Of a stretch of 64,000 bases of DNA, positions 31,722 to 41,724 are shown one piece after another; the stretch's first letter is position 1, and every line of letters starts with the position of its first letter. A model generated the notes under the pieces. It did no database searches and was not told the DNA's origin. It saw only the letters and a list, made by a program, of their open reading frames with translations. The stretch is from Aspidiotus rigidus. Its lineage: Eukaryota; Arthropoda; Insecta; Hemiptera; Diaspididae. A program made the translations under genes and the position numbers. Where the stretch lies: the NCBI GenBank assembly GCA_035079385.1, contig JAVHKY010000012.1:4570501-4634500 (forward strand), in the 5' to 3' direction.

Positions 31722-31849
31722 TGACGTCACGATTCGATGACGTCATAATCTGATGACGTCACACGATCTAATGACGTTACGATCTGGTGACGTCACGATG
31801 GAGATCTGTGACGTCACGATCATTGTGCCATCACTATCTGATGACATCA
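31722..31849. repeat. Minisatellite of TGACGTCA (CRE-like) palindromes
   Basis: Exact TGACGTCA occurs at 31722, 31738, 31754, 31788 and 31809, with variants at 31772 (TGACGTTA) and 31842 (TGACATCA). Basic spacing is 16 bp, consensus ATCTGATGACGTCACG. TGACGTCA is the known CREB/ATF binding consensus. Binding here is inference. Confidence 0.85.
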
Positions 31850-31879
31850 CAGAGCTAGTAAAACCACTAATACAGACCT

Positions 31880-32060
31880 CCTAGACCTATAGTATAAAGG
31901 AAGCCTAAGACCTAGTACAGAGCTAGGACAAACTGCTAGTATAAGCTATTGATAAAGATCTTGTAAGCTTATGGTATGAAGGATGCCTAGACCTAGTATA
32001 AAGGAGGCTTGGACCTAGTATACGCCTAGTATAATACGTAGTATAAACCTAGTATAATAT
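31880..32060. repeat. CCTAGTATA repeat cluster
   Basis: cctagtat or close variants (ctagtata, cctagtac) occur about ten times in 180 bp. Related clusters lie at 10376-10430 and 18005-18120, each near a CCTGTT(C/T)TAT terminus. Confidence 0.6.
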
Positions 32061-33547
32061 ACTGCATGAAGCAGAGAGGATAGGCTAGTCCCCCTCCTAT
32101 CACTTCATCAAAATTTTTCCAAGTCCTTTTTTCTTGCCGGACGGCGCCCGGCGCCCGTCATTTTCCTTCAGTTTACCCCTCGATAAAATAGGTTCCCTGT
32201 TAAAAGATCGAGCTCAAATTTAGACATGAAAACCTCCGAAATGAGGGAACCCAGAGGAGAGCCAATAGGAATACCTACCTCCTCTGGAAATTCGAAAAAT
32301 TTCCCTTCAAATTTGCAAAAATTGGGAGACTAACAAATATTGAGTAAATTGAAAAATTCTGCCAGTTCTTCGTGACAGGTATTAGATTGGAACAAGAGGT
32401 CTCCCATATGCTGCATGGCAGTAGCTCCAGGGATACTCGGAAATAAGCCGACTACGTCAAAAGAGCATAGGGTAGAATCAGGCGGAAGAATGTCATCTTT
32501 AAGCTTATCAGCCAGAGAGACCGAATTCTTCACAGAGTAGGATGACTCAAATTCTACTCTATAGATTTAAACCAACGGTCCAAAAATGTTGCCAAAAAGT
32601 ACGCGGGGGAAGATACAAAGGAAACGACCGGCCGCATCGGAGTGTCCTTTTTATGAACCTTATAGGCAGCCCGTACAATAAAGGCGGCACAGGGTTGGGC
32701 TCAAGGAGAAATCTTTTAAGCGAAGGGGTTTTGATAATAAATTCGCTATTGTTTATAACACGTCTAACTTCTTTAACGTGATTTGGAAAGTTAAAATCCA
32801 CATTTACCTTGGCGCCACACTGGTCGAGAACGTCATAGATCTTGGAGACATAAGAGGACTTCTCCATAACTACAACGGCATTCCCTTTGTCAGCCTTAGT
32901 AATGGTTAAGCCCTCCTCCCTAACCTTCCTCTTAATCCTCTTAATCACTTCCGAAGCAAGATCATTTATCCGAGCCAGGGGGTATGAAGAACAAAGGCAG
33001 CACAAGCTTTCTGAGTATTGACCCCAGGCCCAATTTTTATTTCGAGGTCCGCAACGACATTGGCCAAAGTGTCAGCATTATTAAGAGGGGGTAACCCGAA
33101 TTTTAAGCTCTTTTCCAAGAGATTCAACTCATCACTCTCAAACTCAACATTACTACAATTTATAATCCGCGGTAAAAATTTTTGGATAACGCTGACATCA
33201 GTACTCACTTCCTGGACAGCGAAGGCATTCGATTTTTGGAGGAAGCTAAGGTTTTTATTTTTCTTACGTCTCAATTTAGCCTCAAAGGACCGGCATTTAA
33301 GGTTAACCGACTTGATAAAGAGATCCAACTCACCTGGCGAGAATACACCGGAAAGTCTCGAATGGACCAGCAAGTTCAACCTTGTGGTGATATTCAACTT
33401 CCCATGCCACCTCCGCAACTCGGTGCGGATCCACTTTTCAGTCAGAAATGTCTCCAATTTCTTGGTGGTCTGAACACAATCGGAGAACAACTGGAATTTG
33501 ATGAATTTGGGTTTCAAATGCAATTTTAAACAGTATTGAGAAACCAA

Positions 33548-34380
33548 ATATGGGACGAAAACGACAACCGTTGGTTCCGAAACTTCACGAAGAGAAACCG
33601 TAAATACGCCTCGTCAGCAGAACCGAATCAATTCTAAAATTTAGTCCTCAAACTGAAGATGAGTAAAAATTTCGCCCCCCTCCCTTTTGGAAAGACCATA
33701 ATTAACGCTCGTTTACACTTGCCCAGCGTGACCCCCAAAAGCTAGAAATCTCAAAAGTAAAATGAGTCATCCTTTATAGGAAGAGCCATAAAAAATATTA
33801 TCATCGCGAAATAAATCACGAAGCAATAAACAAAATAAATAAGTTAAGACAAAATTTCCACTTGGTCATCTGATCGTGGCTTCCAATTTTCCCCAACAGT
33901 ACTAGCGGTTAGTGAAATGATACTGCAAAATTTAGTTATACGATGATACTTGGTATTGCAGTAGTTATGACCGTAAGCACATTTTCAGAAGGCGTGCCAC
34001 TCAAAATTTCCCTTAGGGGGCTGGATTGGGTCCAAAATGTTTCTCGAAAATCAGGAGTTTGCTAATATCTCAAGAACGGTTGAGTATAGAAAAAAATTAC
34101 CTCAGTACAAAAATAATCCCCGTATAATTTTACGTAAAAAACGTTCCTTTTTATTTTTTCGCTACGACCCACCGCTAAACCAAAATCGACGCAACAAAAT
34201 TGAAGCGCGTAAAAAAACACATAGCCGGGAGTATGTACATAGTTACGTGCGACGCCACGTGGTGCCCGGTTACGCCGTGGCTCGGTTTACCAGCTACGCT
34301 ACGCCATGTTACCATCGTTTTCAAGATTAAAGGGAGAAAGTACAAGATCTAAAATTTTTCATAAAAATACAAAAAAAAAA
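33548..34380. other. Spacer, no gene
   Basis: Includes the probable 5' end region of PLE-D (33548-33700) and a GC-richer patch at 34230-34310 (gcgacgccacgtggtgcccg). No gene recognised. Confidence 0.35.
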
Positions 34381-35895
34381 ACACTCACGCAGTCGCGTGA
34401 GTAGTACACGACTTTTCTTCCCACAATGCAAGAAACATTGAGAGAGTCACTCCCTCTCTTTAAATTAAATACCAATGACCTGTCAATCATGTCAAACATT
34501 TGTAGAATAAACAATAAAACTCAGTTTATAAATTCTATCACTACGATGTCACATCAACAGATAACAGAGTAAAGATACCTATAATCCAATAAGGAAACCT
34601 GAATTTTGTTATAATTTAGGCTAAGAGTCATCTAAAACCTACAAAACGTCTCCAGAAAAACCACTCCCCCTCCCCCTGTCCAAACTGCTACGAGGCTATA
34701 ACAGTTGTTTCTAATAAAAAAGAGCTCTACAATCATTTTTTCCCATACCTTATTCTTAGCATATTATTAGTCTAGTATACTGTATATTAGGATGAGTGGT
34801 TCAATTCTTTATCACTTCCGATTTCTGGCATCTCTTAAAGCTATCTCGAGCTGCTATTCCTCTCGTGCACTCATAAATTGCCTTCACGCTATCATATCAC
34901 CATTTTCTATGCACACTCCACCCCAAAATTCTTCATCTGGGAATCCAGCTACAACGAGATCCCGAAGAACTAAAAAAATCGATGTCGAAACGAAAGAAGC
35001 AACCAATCACCCAATAGTCAACCCCTCATTCCTTCCCTCACGCTTCAACCATTCCAAACGTATTAACAAAATACCTCACTTTTCTAGCTAGAAAATTCGG
35101 TAAAAATATATAGCACCCAAGCCCGGTTTACTCGTTAGTCTAATCTCAAATCTCACTCAAAAAAGCCAGTCCAAATTGAAAATAATCTTTCCATCTCTTT
35201 TGACACCTCAAATCAACTATGAACCACTATTAATTATGTACCCATACATGAAAAAATGACAAATAAATCAATTATTAATTAAGAGTGAAATCACCCAGGT
35301 ATAGTCTCGCATCAGGACACTTGATGAAGATTAAAAAATTGTACTTAATCATTCAAACTCAAGGTTTTCACTAAAATCAGTCGAATAACAAATTAAGAAA
35401 AATAAAACGTGAACCCACATTTTGGTCCTCATCCCAACGAAATTCAAGGCAAGAGGAGGTCATTTTAGCTCGGCTGCGAATAGGCCACACTCGTCTTACT
35501 CATACTTATCTTCTCACTAATCTCGCTCCTCCATCATGCCCTCACTGTCTCCAAGAAAATTTATCAGTTGATCATTTTATTTTCTCATGCCCCGTCCTGC
35601 AACCCACTCGAACCTCCCTAAATATATCTTCCAATATCAATGCAGCACTAAACAACAACTCCGAAACCATCGACTCAACCCTAACTTATTTACGCACCAC
35701 TCAATTCTACAACTTCATATAATTCACCAACAAATTCCGTTCGATCGCCACTCAATTCCACCAATACGTACCTAATTTAACCTAATTCAAGTAATGTTCT
35801 AAAATAAGATTGTAACGCCGAGCAAATAACCCTCGTGCAGTTTATAATGCTCGTAAAATAATAATAAAAAAAAAAAAGAAAAAAAAAACTATCGA
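34381..35895 (+). pseudogene. Repeat unit plus LINE ORF2 3' fragment with poly(A)
   Basis: 34381-34790 is a copy of the repeat that starts cactcacgcagtcgcgtga. It is followed by a LINE fragment: 34792-35091 (RNase H-like, SILYHFRFLASLKAI ... ALINCLHAIISPF), and 35420-35760 reading RQEEVILARLRIGHTRLTHT and PSCPHCLQENLSVDHFIFSC. This is the classic C-terminal (A/V)LARLRIGHTRLTH ... CPHC ... H ... CP block of I/R1-group LINE ORF2. The element ends in an A-rich tail at about 35865-35890. The frame is broken by stops near 35780. Confidence 0.65.
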
Positions 35896-36229
35896 GTATG
35901 ACTAATAATAATGAAAAATAGCTAGAAAAATGAACAACTCGCCATTGCCACTATCCGTTCAAAAATAAATTTAACAAAACAAATAAAATTTGACAAAACA
36001 AAATTCAACGCTCTAGGGGCTGTGGGAAGCGAGATACAAGTGTACTAAATTTGAACGAAAAGGTTTCATCAGAAATAAAATCCAATGAACCCTTGGTAAA
36101 GAACGAACGAAGAATGAACCTGTCGAATGATGAAAGGTTCTTCACAATACACGTACTGATAACGAAAGTGGTAAACGTATAGGAAAATCCGCTTCTCCTA
36201 ACGTAAGCAGCTACTCGCAGCTATTCGTA

Positions 36230-36570
36230 AGAAACTACTCGTAATAGTGAAAAATTTTTCAACAAAAGTAAAAATTTCTCGAGAACTACTCATCCGATCC
36301 TCAAAAAAAATGCAGGTGCACATCTTCAGATATACTACTACAATATGGCCAAGTTACAAAAAAATCCATCGGATAGTTTCAGAGGAGTTCCGCGGACAAA
36401 AAAATCTTATATATATATATAAGGAAACCTGAAATTTTTTTTTATGCTAGTTGTGATCTAGGACCCCTGAAACGTCGAGAAAGTTCATTAGCCACTCCCC
36501 CTGTTGACCTTGCTACGGGTGTAATACCTCACTTTTCTAGTTAGAAAAGTCGGTAAAACACTCACGCAGG
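36230..36570 (+). repeat. Dispersed repeat family R, copy 2
   Basis: Same ordered blocks as 1240-1600: aatgcaggtgcaca, an AT tract, aaggaaacctgaaattttt, aaacgtcgagaaagttcatt and gaaaagtcggtaaa. It runs straight into the cactcacgcag terminus. Confidence 0.6.
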
Positions 36571-37930
36571 AGTAGTGCACGACTTTTCTTCTTACATACT
36601 CATAACTCATTAAGAGACTAACTCCCACTCTTTGTACTAAACACTGATTACCTATCAATATTAAGTCAGATATGTGTATAGAATCAGTAGTAAAACTCAG
36701 TTTATGAAGCCTATCATCATGACGTCACATCATCTCATAACAGAATAAGGAAACCTAAATTTATTTTATTTAATCAAAAATAAGGAATTTTTTCAACGGT
36801 TTTTATTTACTATTATTTGGAATGATGTTAAGAATTGTCATCAATCATGACCATCGACGTATGCTACCGCAAACGGAAAAACGTGCCTTAGCGGCAAAAC
36901 GTTTGTTTCTACGGATAAGACGAGAAAAAATAACTTTTAATTTAAATAAAAAGAAATAAAAAATTAAATTGAAAAATAGCAATTGAAAATAATATTTCTA
37001 TCTCCTGAGACACCTCAAAAAGCTGTCCCAATCAAAAATAATACTCCCACCTCCCGAGATACCGGTACCTCAAATCGGCGTAATACCTCCTTTTTTTAGC
37101 TAGAAAACTCAATAAAACTTTATCTTCATCTTTCCACCTACAGCAATAAAATAAATGGTGAATTTCTTATCAACTGATAGGTTTATTGATTATCAAATTT
37201 TATAAATTTCTAAACAGACACCGGGTGTAATACCTCCCTTTTCCAATGAAAAAAGTCGGCAAAAAAACGCGCCCACTGTCGTCTGGAAATAAGATTTGCG
37301 TCTTCGTATTCAAGCACTTCTAAAAGAGCTTAATAATTACTTCTCCCTAAACGTTAATGTTAGTCTAATATTGGTCTAGTATACTGTATATTAGTATGAA
37401 AGGCTTAATTCTTTATCATCTCCAATTCCTGGCATCACTTATTGCTATCACCAGGCGTTCTTCTTTTCATCCGCTCATAAATCGTAGTCACGCTCTCATC
37501 ACCACCTTCTATGCCAATTCCATCCCAATATTCTTTAACTGGGAATCTAGTTACAAGGACATCCGGAAAAAACAAATAGACAAAATCTATATTGAAGCCA
37601 AACAAGCAACCAATGACCCATCAGTCGACCCTTCATTCTTTCCCTCACGTTCCGACCTTTCCAAACATATTAAAAAATTAATAATACACCACTCGAGCCT
37701 GGTTTACTCATAAGTCTAACGTCAAATCTCACTCAAAGAAACCATTCCAAATTGAAAATAATATTCCCATGTCCTGATGAGACACCTGAAATCAAAACTA
37801 CTGACAATTACATATACACAAAAAAAGTGATCTACAAATCAATAATAAATTAAGAATGAAGTCTTCAAGCTAGTCTCGCAGTATATTTGATGAACACTGA
37901 AAAATTGTACTCATTCATAGATGTATGGAT
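36556..37930 (+). repeat. Second copy of the 34381-35345 unit, with insertion
   Basis: Matches 34385-34600 (cacgacttttctt, aaaactcagttta, acatca, taaggaaacct), then after ~550 bp of unrelated AT-rich DNA resumes at tctagtatactgtatatta (37373; first copy 34772). The LINE RNase H-like frame 37396-37713 (GLILYHLQFLASLIAI, NRSHALITTFYANSIPIFF) is clearly homologous to 34792-35091. A direct duplication about 2.2-2.6 kb apart. Confidence 0.6.
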
Positions 37931-38129
37931 ATTGAAACTCAAGGTTTTTACAATTGGAGTTGACTAATAGTAAAAGAAGAAAGAAACAGCTTAACAAAAA
38001 AAAAAAAATTTAAAAAAATAAAGATTCTTCATGACAATTAGTACTGAAAACAAGAGGATGAGAAAATCCCCTTCTCATGATGTAAGCAGCTACAAGTGGT
38101 TCAAATGTTTAATAGTGAGAAATTTTCCA

Positions 38130-38215
38130 AAAAATTGATTTTATCTCAAGAACTACTCATTCAATCGTCAAAAAAATTGCAGGTGCACATCTCTAGCTAT
38201 CTTCGTTCCACCTAT
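38130..38215 (+). repeat. Dispersed repeat family R, copy 3 (partial)
   Basis: ctcaagaactactcattcaa and ttgcaggtgcacatct match 36275-36330. The copy is truncated by the LINE that follows. Confidence 0.5.
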
Positions 38216-38299
38216 TTTTATCAACTTCTCTAACACTAAAAAACGGAATTTATGTAATAATATTAAGCAAAATTCTTGTAAAACCAACTTAACCCGTGT

Positions 38300-39734
38300 T
38301 TGACCTTAACGGATTCTCTTTCATCTTCAAACAGTCTCTCAATATATCTGGTTCATTCCACAACCAGACTGTTTTCCTCCATAATTAAGTTTCCCTCTTG
38401 GTTTCTCATTACGTAAGGTTTCTTTGGTCTGTAAATTCCGGCAGTTTTCTTCAGTTTCTTGTGTAGCTGATATTCGTCGTGTTTTTCTATCAGTTTGTTC
38501 AATTTCTTCACAAGATTTAAGATAAAATTCTTCTTTTGCTTTTTTTACTGCCTTTTTTACCTTCCTCTGGGTCTCTCTGTATTTTCGCTCATCCTTGTTC
38601 TTGTGTTTCCTTCTTTCGTCTATGAGTTCCAGAATTTCTTCCGTTATCCATGCGTTCTTCTTTTTTCGCTCCCTTTTGCCCAGGACTTCTTCAGCCGATT
38701 GCAATAATTATTACATTCTTCATCCGCACACTAGTTTTTTCGACATCGTTATTACCTATTTCCTGCTCGGAAATGCCTTGTAATTTATGGCTTATATTTT
38801 CTCTTACCTTTCGTTTGACCTCTGGTTGTTATAGTTTTAACGTATTTATGAACTGTTTTGAGGCTTTCTTAATTTTCTTCAATCGGGTTTTAACCTTCGC
38901 CGCAAGGAGGATATTATGATCTTCGTTTATATCTGCACTAGGATACGTCTCCACGGCTTTTACCGAGTTTCTGAAACGCTTTTTGACCATTAAGTAGTCT
39001 ATTTGGTTTCTGACTATCAAATCTTTACTATTAGTCGGAGCTTTCCACGTATATAACCTTCTTTTTGGGAGCTGAAACCAGGTATTGGTAATGATAAGTT
39101 GTTGTTCCTGACAAAATTGGATGAGGCGTTCACCGCGTTCGTTTTGTTCTCCTAAGCCAAAAGGTCCGGCAATTGTTCCTGTTGGACCTCTTCCAACCTT
39201 AGCATTCATATCTCTCATCACAAAAGTGACATTGTGATTTTTGCAGGCTTTTAATAGTTCCTCTACCTGTCCGTAAAAATCCTCAAGTTGTGCGTCATCT
39301 TTGTCCGCTGTAGGCGCGTAGATTTGTATTATACGAGTATTTATGTCGAATGGATGGGCTGCAAGTTGGGTCATCATAGCTCTCTCAGACAGTGGTATAG
39401 ATGCTTTCACCGCTTTGGCGGTAGATTTATCACATATAATAGCTACTCCTTTCTGGTGCGGTCCGTCTTCTGCTCCTGAAAAATATATGGTGTGCTCTTC
39501 TGTCTCAAAGCACCCGGAGCCAAGCCAGTGTGTTTCACCAACACCGAGAATGTGAATATCCAGGCGTTTCATTTCTCGGATTAGATTGTGGATTTTTCCC
39601 GTTTCGTATAATGTGCGTACATTCTACGTACCTATCTTTAGAATCTTTGTCATTTCGAGCTGGGATATTCTTAGCACCCCTGCTCCATTGAAGGAGCGCC
39701 CAGGTCTCGTGGCCGTTTCTTGATCGTTTCTCTC
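38300..39734 (-). pseudogene. RTE-like LINE, inverted 5' part (APE endonuclease)
   Basis: The minus strand encodes an apurinic-type endonuclease that nicks target DNA in non-LTR retrotransposition: KILKIGT*NVRTLYETGK (stop where W is expected, about 39634), ILGVGETHWLGSG, IIQIYAPTADKDD, NVTFVMRDMNAKVGRGP (normally GDMNAK) and RNQIDYLMVKKRFRNSV with SADINEDHNILLAAKV (normally SDHxLL). A linker frame 38704-38339 (KKNAWITEEILELIDERRK) follows. It resembles the widespread 'craniofacial development protein 2-like' / RTE endonuclease. It is inverted relative to the RT part that begins at about 39735. Confidence 0.8.
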
Positions 39735-41045
39735 CATGACAACAAGGAACAATTTGGATTTCGACCAGACGTGGGAACGAGAGAAGCTCTGCACTGCGTA
39801 CAAGTTATTCTTCAAAAATACCAAGAGTTCCGAGAAACAGTCTTCATATGCTTTATAGACTTCGAGAAAGTTTTCGATAAAGTACAACACAACAAACTAG
39901 TTGAAAGCCAGAAGAAAATTGGCTTGGACGACTGGGACATACGGCTAATGGTCAATCTGTATTGGAAACAAACGGCGTTTGTGGAAATTGGCAACACAGA
40001 ATCACAGCAAATCCCAGTCAAAAGAGAGTAAGGCAGGGTTGCGTCCTCTCGCTACTGCTATTTAACATCTACTCCGAAGAAATATTTGTGGAGGCTTTAG
40101 AAGAGCAGCCAATAGGAGTGCGAATTTGAGGCGAAACAATCAATAATATCAGATATGCGGACGACACAGCCCTTGTAGCAGAGAAAATGCCCGACCTCCA
40201 AACTTGACTAAACCGACTTAACGAAGCCAGTAAAAAATATGGCTTATCCATCAACATTAATAAGACAAAAATGATGATAGTAAGCAAGGGTGGGATTGGG
40301 AATGTACATCTGGAACTAGCTGGAGAACGTATTGAAAGAGTAACGCATTTCAAATATCTTGGATGGAGCCTGGATAAACGAGGTCATGAACCCGGATGAG
40401 GAGATTAAAGTTCGAATAGCGTTGGCAAAGGATGCATTCAGTAACTGTCGCAAGGTAATGACGACAGGGGACCTGAACATGCGTCTAAAATTGAGGATCT
40501 TGAAATGCTATGTCTGGTCGAGGCTACTCTATAGCTGTGAAACGTGGACCCTGAAGACGGCGATGATGAATAAAATTGAGGCATTCGAGATGTGGTGTTA
40601 CCGAGGTATGCTGAAAATTATATGGACGGAAAAAATACGGAATACGGAAGTTCTTGATCGCATGGGAAGACAGCGCGAACTTCTAAACACCATTAAGAAA
40701 ATAAAAATGCAGTATCTAGGTCATGTACTTCGCGGGCCTAAATATGATCTACTGCAGACAATCATGTATGGTCGAATTGAGGGGAAGCGATGGATAGGCC
40801 GAAAAAGTCTCTCATGGCTAAGAAACATAAGACAGTGGACCAATATGTTGCCAGAAGAAATTTTCCACGCAGCGAGAGATCGAGAAAAATAGAAACAAAT
40901 TATCGAAATGACAACTGCCTGAAGTCCCTTGGATATGGCACTTGAAGAGAGAGATCTGATAGTCATATGACGAAGATATGTACAATCGGTCTCGTAGTAT
41001 GGTATCTTTCAGTACTCGGATACGTGTGTAACGAATAAATACATA
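39735..41045 (+). pseudogene. RTE-like LINE, RT and C-terminus
   Basis: The plus strand reads NKEQFGFRPDVGTREALHC, FICFIDFEKVFDKVQHNKL (motif A), NNIRYADDTALVAEKM (catalytic YADD, about 40150) and FKYLGW. After frameshifts it continues with KCYVWSRLLYSCETWTL and IEAFEMWCYRGMLKI (40359-40892), the typical RTE-type C-terminal block. Stops interrupt the frame at about 40029, 40128 and 40206. An AATAAATA at about 41033 ends the element. RT motifs upstream of FGFR are missing at the inversion junction. Confidence 0.8.
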
Positions 41046-41642
41046 TAGCTGACGTTCATAGTAAACAAAGCTACATACTTGGTAAGATCAATATTTTTCG
41101 ACAATTGCTAGACTAGAGAAGAATTCCTTATTGTCACATTTTACAGCCACAGAAGATGAAGAAGCAAACAAAATGTGTGTAGAATAAACTTTATTTATAA
41201 GAAATACTATAAAGAAAATTTTTCCTTCCTATACATTTTCTTCTAGAAGTTGATTTTTCCGAGATATCAGCAAAAATTTGATAAATTTCGTCTAAATTTT
41301 GAAAACTATATTACTTCGAGGGAATTTTTAAGCCGACTATTCGGTCTAAACTGGACTTTCTGTACATCATTTGATTTGAAATTTCAAGAGAAACATCTTT
41401 TGTTGGAAACATTTTCTTGTAAAACGCTTAGTTTTTGAGAAATAGTCCAAGAACTGAATTTGGGGGGCCAAAACGTGCCACAAAAATTTTCCCCAGCCTT
41501 TAGGGGGTGGGTTTTTTTTTTGTGCTTTTCGATACCTTCCTCTACACATTCCAGCAAATACCCGTTCTCTACCAAAAAATTCTTTTTTAAGCTCATTTTG
41601 TGTCTAATTTGACTAGACTATAAATGAAGGAAAGGGAAGAGC
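41046..41642. other. AT-rich spacer, no gene
   Basis: No repeat family or gene recognised. Confidence 0.4.
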
Positions 41643-41724
41643 ATGAAACGACAAAAAACGCATACACCAAGGTCAAACTTCAATTGTAAAGGCATAGAAC
41701 TATGTGCGTTTCTTGTCGTTTCAT
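41643..41724. mobile_element. 82-bp fold-back (MITE or hairpin RNA-like)
   Basis: The left arm ATGAAACGACAAAAAACGCA and the right arm tgcgtttcttgtcgtttcat are complementary except for one position and are separated by ~40 bp. The arm length and loop would allow a pre-miRNA-like hairpin. A small DNA element is equally likely. Confidence 0.55.

Larger units (their letters stand above)
31171..32206. mobile_element. Composite insertion splitting PLE-D
   Basis: PLE-D coding resumes exactly on either side (FELDLF at the right edge, FSSGQ at the left edge), so the ~1.03 kb between is an insertion. The right end, read leftward, is AACAGGGAACCTATTTTAT followed by a GC-rich block, the same terminus as at 7917 and 18233. 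Within it are an inverted-repeat element (31191-31654), a TGACGTCA array and CCTAGTATA units. No ORF. Confidence 0.7.
30044..33547 (-). pseudogene. Penelope-like retroelement PLE-D, long but broken copy
   Basis: The most complete PLE here by length. Minus-strand pieces in order are 33547-32966 (N-terminal domain, for example KWIRTELRRWHGKLNITTRL), 33005-32640 (ITKADKGNAVVVMEKSSYV ... [16 protein letters not shown]), a frameshift in the LPKVHK region, 32533-32330 ([13 protein letters not shown]), a TAG replacing Trp in IC(W)SPNF, then [17 protein letters not shown] to about 32207. A 1-kb insertion follows, then 31171-30809 (YVDD, but eight residues after it deleted), 30812-30405 ([27 protein letters not shown]) and 30445-30164 ending CDDSLVQS. 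The 3' UTR reaches about 30044. It is 3' of tap and convergent with it. The Penelope N-terminal region is visible only in this copy. Confidence 0.85.

Noticed and set aside
32966..33529. Plus-strand ORFs of 151 and 115 codons
   Set aside because: Antisense shadows of the PLE-D N-terminal coding region.
33585..33640. Minus-strand CTGACGA with closing GGTTC/GAACC near the PLE-D 5' end, resembling a hammerhead
   Set aside because: The required GAAA box is absent (GTTTC at that place) and CTGACGA is not the usual natural core, so at best a decayed remnant.
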